Program-made: the position numbers and the translations under genes
DNA from: Solen grandis
Lineage: Eukaryota > Mollusca > Bivalvia > Adapedonta > Solenidae
Direction of reading: 5' to 3'
Length of the DNA stretch: 64,000 nucleotides
Assembly (NCBI GenBank): GCA_021229015.1
Contig: CM037782.1
Location: 57,967,518 to 58,031,517, forward strand
Part shown: positions 57,035-64,000 of the stretch, one piece after another
Layout: the number at the start of each line of letters is the position of its first letter
How positions within the stretch are numbered: position 1 is the first letter of the stretch
Notes under the pieces: model-generated
What the model was told of the DNA's origin: nothing
Databases searched by the model: none
Seen by the model: only the letters and a program-made list of their open reading frames with translations

Positions 57035-58531
57035 GAGACAACAACTTTAATTTTATTTAGCAATTCAAAGTGAAAGAGGTACTAAATGTATAATCAATAT
57101 CACTGATACAATGCCAATGGTCTGGAGCAGAACTATCTCTTTACGTCAATCATTTCAATTAACAACATAAACACGTATGATTTGTTTGCTTTAAAGAGGT
57201 CACTATTCTCATAAATGCCCCTCGCAGTGTACGCTACAATACTATTTATTGCAGCATTTCCAATTTGTTGATTTTACATACTTGGGCGAAATAATGATAT
57301 GTCAATATCTAAAAAAATCAATTGACTTTATGCGGAGTTTCCGACTATAAAATTAAATAATAGATGAACTATCTCTCTCTCTCTCTCTCTCTCTCTGTCC
57401 AATATAATTCAGAGCTGAATTATATAAAGGGAAAAATCTGTTACACCTGACTAGCTAATGGCTAATGTTATTTTTTTACATAAGATTTGAGTTAAGTTGT
57501 TGTTGTTTGTTTTTTCGATCCGCACGTTTTAACAGCAAGGCGGATGTTATTACTTTATTACTTACAGGTTTTATCAATAACGAGGGATTTTTTCCCCCAC
57601 ACAGAATACTTAACAGTTACAACTTTGACCAGTTTTCATGTCTTTTAAAAAGTGTAACTACTGTCTCATTTCAGAGAAGTGTTGATAATTATACAAATTA
57701 CAGTCTAACTTCGGTGAATCGAACAGGCTGGGGGAACAGCAATTAGTTCTAGTCATCGATGTTTCGACCCAACCGTGGTCATAATTATGTACATACATAC
57801 AAAGATATTATTTATTATTGGGCCTTCTTTTAGCACTGATCGATTAAAGTAAATACTCGTATTCGAACATCGGCGAAATAATATTAAAAGTATCATTAAG
57901 TAAACTTATCTCTCAGTCTTTTATTCTTGATATAAAATATAAATCCATAAAACAGCATCTGACAAAATCGATTATTAAAGCACAAAACTCAACAAAGATA
58001 TTTATTTCGTTCACGTTTATGTACACATACATTGGCCAACGTACAAGTCGTAACATTTTCTGCATACTCTGTTTACTTTTTTCTTTTGTATGAAAATGTT
58101 GATAGTCATATCCCGGATTTACAGACGGATGTGTATTTCTGATGTGACTAGACAAACGTTCCTTCGGTTGAGATCAAGTTTTAAAAATACACTTAGACAA
58201 TGTAAAAAACAATACATGATTACTAAACCAAAACTCTAGAAATGTATTGAATAAAAACTGTTAATGTTTATTGCAACTGACTTAAAGCGGCTCGTTTACA
58301 GATGATCGGTAGCAATTTTAAAAAAAAATGTGTCTACTCTCCCTCGTTAGTGTCATTGTGCTCGCAAAATAAACCGCTAAGCTATCACGAGAAGCGTCAC
58401 GTCACCTCTACATGGTAGAATGCGTTAATGTTGGTTAAGTCTTTGTTTCCTGAAAAATAAACTCGCAAGTGTAGGTCACACTGCACGGGATATTGTTATA
58501 AATTTCGTAAACGCAACTTCGACGAAATCGG
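57035..58531. other. non-coding DNA
   Basis: A (CT)n tract lies at about 57371-57395. No gene supported. Confidence 0.5.
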
Positions 58532-58772
58532 TTAACCCTTCCCTCATAGAGGAAACCATGAAAAGACCTATGCGAACAGCATAAAACCAGATCAGCCTGC
58601 GAGTAACTCGCAGGCTGATCAGGTTTTATGCTGTTCGCTGCTCCTCATTGGTCTGGAAATGAGGATTTTGTAATTAAATTTGGTAAGGTTTAACTGTGGT
58701 TTTCTGCAGATCAGGCTTTATGTGGTACATATTGAGTGCGTCAAAATGAGTCTATATGAGGGAAAGGGTTAA
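58532..58772 (+). mobile_element. TTAA MITE family 1
   Basis: Full-length forward copy, TTAACCCTTCCCTCATAG to TATGAGGGAAAGGGTTAA, with TTAA at both edges and an intact hairpin. Confidence 0.9.
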
Positions 58773-59370
58773 ATGTAGAACACGGTATCCTCGAAGTAGA
58801 CGTCTGCGGTACCACATGATACTGTTCAGGGTAGTGATCACTCTCTTACACATCGGCTTACATTACATTATGTGAGGAACGAACGACAATTGATAGACAT
58901 ACACACATACAGTTAAAAATCAAATTCCTAGTCAAAGACCATCTGTGAACGAGCTGCTTTAAAAAAAAAACACGTTTCGAAGAAAGGCGCCTGACATACC
59001 TCTGTCCGCTTTTGAGCAGTATTTCTAGGTGATAAATGATCCTGATGACGCTTTCTTACGCTGTACATTTTAATTAAAGGATTATTAATAATGGTTCTAA
59101 GTAAAGTTAGCGAACAAAATCTCAAGTCCGGATAACTATTTGAATTAATATTTTATACACAAAGAAGCAATTTTACCACCGTAATTATTATCCTTATTTA
59201 ACACTTTATTCAAAATTGGCCATTTCCCAGTTCATCACAAAAGGTAATACGATTCTTTTGCATAAGAAATGACCAGTTAATATGCCTGAAATTTACCTTA
59301 AATATCTTGGGTAAATTGCTTACTCGTATGTTATAAATATAAATAGGTTACAATCATGGGCTAAAAAAAT
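58773..59370. other. non-coding DNA
   Basis: Nothing recognised. Confidence 0.45.
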
Positions 59371-60960
59371 ATAACGTATATGTGGAAGCTCAAGCAGGAT
59401 TTCACGGAGGTATGGGTACTACAGATAAAATATTTGTATCACATGGATTGATAACTCACATGATCAATAATGAAAAAAAACAAAACAATATTGTGTTGTC
59501 TAATTGATTTAAAAAAAGAAGCTTTTGGTAACATAGAAAGGAAAAGTTTAAGGTACTAATTAATCAACTTTGGAATAAGAGGTAAAATGTTTAATGTATT
59601 GAAGAGTATTTATGAAAATGTTAAATCACGTGACACGTTTAATAATATGTCAAGTAATCAATTTTAATAAGTTTAAGGAGAACGCCGGGTAGACTGCTTC
59701 TCGCCACTTATGGTTTTTTATGTTTCTTAATGATTTGAAAGAACATTTGATATAGAATGGTAATTTTTAGGAAGGGTGGGGTTTTACCTAGAAATATACG
59801 GGTTACTTTTAATGGATATATTGTGGAAATAGTCAAACATTTTTCATATCTGGATTTTTTCCCCTCAAACTATAAATACTTATTCAATTTTTACAGATGT
59901 TATTAATGTAAATCACAGACTTAAGTTTTTCGATAAGTTAATACTTCTGATATTAAATTATGCATGCGAGATTTGGGGTTTTCATTTAGCAGGAAACATA
60001 GAACGTATACATACTATACATTGTAAGCGAGTTTTAAATGTAAAACTTGTTTTGTCTGTTTGTTGGGTTTAACCATTTCCCTCATATAGACTCATTTTGA
60101 CGCACTCAGTAGGTCCACATAAAGCCTGATCTGCAGAAAACCACAGTTAAACCATACCAAATTTAATTACAAAATCCTCATTTCCAGACCACTGAGGAGC
60201 AGCGAACAGCATAAAACCTGATCAGCCTGCGAGTTACTCGCAGGCTGATCTGGTTTTATGCTGTTCGCATAGGTCTTTTCATGGTTTCCTCTATGAGGGA
60301 AAGGGTTAACGTCCCACCAACAGTGAAACTGTTTTCATTAAACGCCTATTTTTTTGATTAATACATATTCATATAGACCATGTCAGAAAAAAATTACATT
60401 TTGAAAATATTTGAACTTTCATCTATCGTAATCCATTCAAAAACAGATGTTGCAACCCTATATAAACATAGAGTTAATTTATGATAGATATTTTAAGATA
60501 ATAAAATACTGGTTAAAAATAAGTTCAAATGAAATTAAACATCGTGTTATTGTTTATAATGCATAAATGAAGGATGCTGAACCTTTTCCTAAGAAAGTAC
60601 CATTGGTTACATTTGGCAAGGATATGTTCTCTATAATGGGTTTTCTTGATGTTTGGATAACTCATGGTGTTGGAAATACTGAACCTTGTCTGAGTATTTT
60701 CAAACAACATTTGAAAGTTTTAAATATTCAGTCATGGAATGACAGATTACAAAATTCTTCAAGAGCATTTTTACAAAGAAATACACCAACACGTGTTTCA
60801 GTTTTATTTATCATATGTGTCAATACCGAAATTAAGAAATGCTATGTCAAAATTATTATTTTCATCTATATCATAATCTGGCCGTGGAAAATGGTAGATG
60901 GCATCGTCCAGCAAGTATTCATGTTAATAATAGAAAATGCATACCAAGGTTTAACTGAAT
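59371..60960 (+). pseudogene. decayed LINE ORF2 remnant, plus strand
   Basis: Scattered frames recall a bivalve LINE: EAQAGFHGGMGTTDKIFVSH (RT), SFGNIERKS and KMFNVLKSIYENVKSRD, CFLNDLKEHLI-like sequence near 59735, ILNYACEIWGFHLAGNIERI near 59950, and after a MITE (60069-60309) DVWITHGVGNTEPCLSIFKQ with HLKVLNIQSWNDRL. A final LAVENGRWHRPASIHVNNRK block lies near 60880. Many stops and frameshifts; the FADD segment is not visible. Dead copy. Confidence 0.65.
60069..60309 (-). mobile_element. TTAA MITE family 1 inside a dead LINE
   Basis: Full-length reverse copy from TTAACCATTTCCCTCATATA to TATGAGGGAAAGGGTTAA, with TTAA at both edges and LINE remnants on both sides. Confidence 0.9.
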
Positions 60961-61912
60961 TCGCCCGAACGAACATGCACAAATTAGTTCAATTATTTGA
61001 ATAAAACATAAAAATATCATTAAGACATTGAGTGTATATATATATATATAAAGATTTCGAGATAGAAATCCGTTATTTGATATTGTATATGATGTGCATT
61101 TGATATTATGTGAAGTGTGTATGTAAGTTTTATGCACATCTGAGCCATGATGTGAATTAAAGGGTTCTACTTATTTTTTTTATAACTGGTCAATTAATCA
61201 ATATGTATTTATGTATACACTGTAGTTCATGTAAATTGTCACCTGGCCTAAGGCTGTTGACTTATGAAATAAACACCTTCGTTATTAATAGATAAATTGA
61301 TGATGTAACTTATGAAATTTTACGAAATGATTGCCTTTGGAGTTTTCTTTCTCTTCAATTTACGGAAACTAATAATAAAAAAAGATGAATAGATATGTCT
61401 TTAATTAAAATATACATGTATGATATATTTCCTGAAACTTATCTTACCAAAGCTTGTCTATTATTAATTGATTCCAAAATGAAATACAACTACAAATGTA
61501 GCTTACTGCTGTGGTGAGATGATCCAATAATTTCCAACCGTGTTGTACTGTGCACTGACTCCACCGTCTCCAAAAATTTCAACTACCTCACCTTATTGTA
61601 AAATGTATTATGTATTGGCTATAAATGAGTATTATACAATTTTATGCCAAATAAAGAATATGTTATGTCTTAATTGTTAGTAATTCCATTGCACACAAAC
61701 GATTTTTTATACTAGTGAGTCTGATGTATATCCGTGCAATGCGAATACGAGACTGGATTATGCTACCCGCATATCTGTAATGACCCGTAACCTCTTTATA
61801 TACACGGCCTCCTTGTACACTGGACAAAGCATAATTTAAATATGGTTTGAAATATTCGCAGGGGAGGAGCACGGGACCTGTTGCTTCCCGCATTGTCACA
61901 GAAGTGTTATCG
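60961..61912. other. non-coding DNA downstream of the NXPE-like gene
   Basis: Includes a (TA)n run at about 61035-61051. It would hold the 3' UTR of the minus-strand gene, but I did not identify a clear poly-A signal. Confidence 0.45.
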
Positions 61913-63556
61913 TCACTGATCACAGATATAGGACATTAATTGTTGGATCTGACTCGTGAAGGCTGTGTTGGCCGGATGGACGTCCTCACTATTGTGTGCA
62001 GTCGTTAGTGTCCAAATATCCAGGAAGATGACTTTATCTCGAAGGTCTCGAAACTCCCTAAACACAATGTCCTTATAGATTAACGACATATGAGGGTCAA
62101 ACCATCGATTGGTATCTATTGCAACCTGTGGTCCTTTATAAAGGACAGTTACTTTCGGTTTAACAGTCAGTAAATATTTCAAAGCCTGGACCACACTGTG
62201 AATTCTCTTCTGGAATTCAGCCGCAGGGTACGCCTGGAAATGGGTATTAAAGTGTAAAACGATGAAAAGAGAGTCGCCAAGAAAGGCGTCCTCAGCTAAG
62301 GAATATATGTCCTCCGCAATTGATGTGATTCCTTTGGACGGCAATATAGGATTGTGGAATGGCATTGCATGTTTAATGTAAAATATGTCTATATCATATT
62401 TAGAATAGGCCTTGTCTCTGTGATAAGTCCAGCCATTACCCACCGCTTCCTTTAAATTCACCTTCCCCATACCTAGCACATGGCCAATGAAATATTCAGC
62501 ATAATGCCGCACTGTGGAATCTCCGAAAAATATAAGTCTTTTTCCTTTTAGACACGATTTATACGCTGCAACTGTATTGGCAGTTAATCCTTTGCAATTA
62601 ACAAAATTCCATGTCATATTAGACCAGTACCCACCCGGTTGTATTTCCGTCCAAGAAATCTTTTTTGGACGCCTTGAACATTTTTGACATGTGTCTGTAT
62701 TTGCCTTTTTAGTTTTGTCTACTTCTAGCATTTGGTCAAATATCCCATGTATTTTGTTTCTGATTCTATGTTCATCACTTATATCATTTGGTAAATCAAA
62801 TTTCCCTGTACCAAACGAGTAAATATCCGAACAGTTCAATGACGAGTCCTTTGGTTTCCCACAATACCATGGTAGATGGCCATTAATGGCGGTAAAATTG
62901 CACAATTCAGAGAACCCATGTATATGGGGGTTGGCACCACAGCGTGTTTTTTCCTTTTTGTTTCCGTTTTGAAACGTACCAAGTATACCCCAGGGTCTTT
63001 TTGTTGCGAAGACAGCGTTGCCATACAGTTTACGAGCATTTTCTTTCAAGCATCCACTTTGCAATGTTGCCGCTATTTTCGCTCTAATGACAGTTTTTGT
63101 CGTCCAGAAAACTTTAACATATCCTGTATACGTCCCGTTTCCGTGGTCCAACACCCGCCCGGCTACCCGGTCTCCACTGACCGAGGTTGCCCAAAGGAGA
63201 ATCACGTCGCCCCCACGTAACTGTGGCTTGTTCTGGGTGTCGTACGTGATTATTCTCACTGTGATAGTGTCACTGTTCTCTATCAATTCCAAACGTGAAA
63301 AACTCGGGCTAGACACCAAGTAAGTATCTGTGATGTCTTGGCAGAAATACAGAAAGTCTGATCCATTAATTTCACCATAATCTGTAAACGTTCGAAATGA
63401 TGCCATTAAAGCATACTTATTCGTTATGCTTCTGAAATCGAACACAGGTCCTGGTGCTGATGATGGTGTCAGGGGGTTGTCTTCCACTACAATGACATAG
63501 ACAAGTGCAAACAGCCCCAGAACAACGAAGAATGTCTTTATCTGTGATGACCTCAT
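61913..63556 (-). CDS. NXPE-like protein (neurexophilin and PC-esterase domains)
   Basis: The only clear host gene. The frame is open from Met at 63625 (570 codons), but the Met at 63556 gives 547 residues and puts a membrane anchor (TFFVVLGLFALVYVIVV) near the N-terminus, as in type II Golgi/ER proteins; I prefer it. Numbering from the longer start: neurexophilin-like beta-rich region ~100-230 (VILLWATSVSGDRVAGRVLD, GNGTYTGYVKVFW), a Cys-rich segment ~240-330, and a C-terminal PC-esterase domain with GDS at 368-370, LHFN near 458-460 and D-x-H at 548-550, so the SGNH/GDSL-type Ser-Asp-His set is present. Family members are thought to act on glycans as O-acetyl enzymes or to be secreted binding proteins; substrate unknown. 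It has no introns here, no stops and ordinary length. A short upstream frame (ATGGCTGCGACG...) ends in TGATG overlapping the preferred start. Retrogene origin is possible. Confidence 0.88.
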   Translation of the reverse strand: MRSSQIKTFFVVLGLFALVYVIVVEDNPLTPSSAPGPVFDFRSITNKYALMASFRTFTDYGEINGSDFLYFCQDITDTYLVSSPSFSRLELIENSDTITVRIITYDTQNKPQLRGGDVILLWATSVSGDRVAGRVLDHGNGTYTGYVKVFWTTKTVIRAKIAATLQSGCLKENARKLYGNAVFATKRPWGILGTFQNGNKKEKTRCGANPHIHGFSELCNFTAINGHLPWYCGKPKDSSLNCSDIYSFGTGKFDLPNDISDEHRIRNKIHGIFDQMLEVDKTKKANTDTCQKCSRRPKKISWTEIQPGGYWSNMTWNFVNCKGLTANTVAAYKSCLKGKRLIFFGDSTVRHYAEYFIGHVLGMGKVNLKEAVGNGWTYHRDKAYSKYDIDIFYIKHAMPFHNPILPSKGITSIAEDIYSLAEDAFLGDSLFIVLHFNTHFQAYPAAEFQKRIHSVVQALKYLLTVKPKVTVLYKGPQVAIDTNRWFDPHMSLIYKDIVFREFRDLRDKVIFLDIWTLTTAHNSEDVHPANTAFTSQIQQLMSYICDQ

Positions 63557-63625
63557 CACGTCACACCTACACAGCGGCAGTCTTGTGTTTGAACTAGCGT
63601 CGCAGCCATCTGTATAAATGATCAC

Positions 63626-64000
63626 ACTGATAAGTAACTCATCATTAACACATGCAATAACAAATCAACATCTTCTTTTATTGCAGATCGAATTATAAAT
63701 GTGATAAATAATTAAGATGTACGTTATACTTGCATAACATATAAATCGTGCTCGAGAAAAAATGCATTTGAAATATGTATATTTTCGACACAAAGCTGCA
63801 ATAAAGTTACTAAAATAATAAATCGCCTCTATCCTGCCAAGAACATACAACAGTAACTTTATATGGGCAACACGATACATTATAAAAATAGTATAGAATC
63901 ACAGCTGAATGAACAGGATCAGTATTGCTATATTTCTTAGATTCAAGATTCAAAATATATTATTTCACAACGTAAACCTATGCAAGTTTCTAGTTGCATA
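63626..64000. other. 5' flank of the NXPE-like gene
   Basis: No further exon is clear. On the plus strand a TCTTCTTTTATTGCAG tract near 63670 resembles a splice acceptor, but nothing supports a gene there. Confidence 0.4.

Noticed and set aside
119..60309. CRISPR-like array from recurring palindromic repeats
   Set aside because: The copies are dispersed ~242-bp MITEs with TTAA edges, not short repeats with spacers, and the DNA is eukaryotic.
61663..61923. second small gene downstream of the NXPE-like gene
   Set aside because: It overlaps the NXPE-like stop in another frame and has no recognisable domain or codon pattern.

Overview
This 64-kb window is AT-rich animal DNA, very probably from a bivalve mollusc (heterodont-like). 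The evidence is a dense load of bivalve-style repeats: elements bounded by AGCTCACCTGAG-type heads and GGGCC hairpin tails, arrays of ~150-175-bp monomers with a GGGGCATAACT-like box, tRNA-headed SINEs, and TTAA-flanked MITEs built around a GCGAACAGCATAAAACC hairpin. There are no bacterial operons. Only one ordinary host gene is clear: a single-exon NXPE-like (neurexophilin + PC-esterase) type II membrane protein at 61913-63556 on the minus strand. Almost all other coding sequence belongs to mobile elements. A 100-N scaffold gap lies at 40190-40289.

Layout. 1-14 kb: non-coding DNA with MITEs, SINEs and a SINE whose middle has expanded into a ~1.1-kb 36/37-bp minisatellite (9.86-10.99 kb). 14.4-17.0 kb: a near-complete Tigger/pogo DNA transposon. 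Its transposase has a tiny first exon, a CENP-B-type DNA-binding region, a DDD catalytic core and a C-terminal PHD-like finger, and is broken only by two one-base homopolymer indels. 17.2-17.4 kb: a duplicated ETS + NRF1-like site block. 21.05-33.0 kb: an APE-type LINE (minus strand) interrupted by a TTAA MITE and by a nearly intact 8.3-kb Ty3/Gypsy element (22823-31104). The Gypsy element has a GTCT target duplication, LTRs full of GCTAACGTTAGC palindromes, a tRNA-Leu-like primer site, gag, pol, integrase and an extra C2H2 zinc-finger/helical ORF in the env position.

33-41.4 kb: tandem-monomer arrays, a hairpin-tailed element, a second LTR element (34397 onward) that has lost protease-RT-RNase H but keeps gag, integrase and chromodomain remnants, and, after the gap, a tandem-monomer element inserted in another LINE. 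41.4-49.3 kb: an L1/Tx1-like LINE with ORF1 and endonuclease, a 54-bp minisatellite, and a CR1/L2-like LINE carrying an exact 1489-bp head-to-tail duplication. 49.7-53.7 kb: indel-riddled repeat copies and a complete head-monomers-tail element. 53.8-61 kb: four more MITEs, a second SINE family and a dead LINE. 61.9-63.6 kb: the NXPE-like gene.

The window mainly records layered transposition: MITE into LINE, Gypsy into LINE, tandem-monomer element into LINE, hairpin-tailed element into array. The most unusual structures are (i) a modular repeat superfamily with shared heads, tails and a monomer box but different bodies, (ii) the Gypsy zinc-finger ORF, (iii) two TTAA MITE families with the same hairpin architecture, and (iv) the SINE-born minisatellite. 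Several frame breaks are one-base homopolymer changes, so part of the apparent decay may be assembly error. All comparisons were made by eye; family names rest on motif recognition, not on searches.
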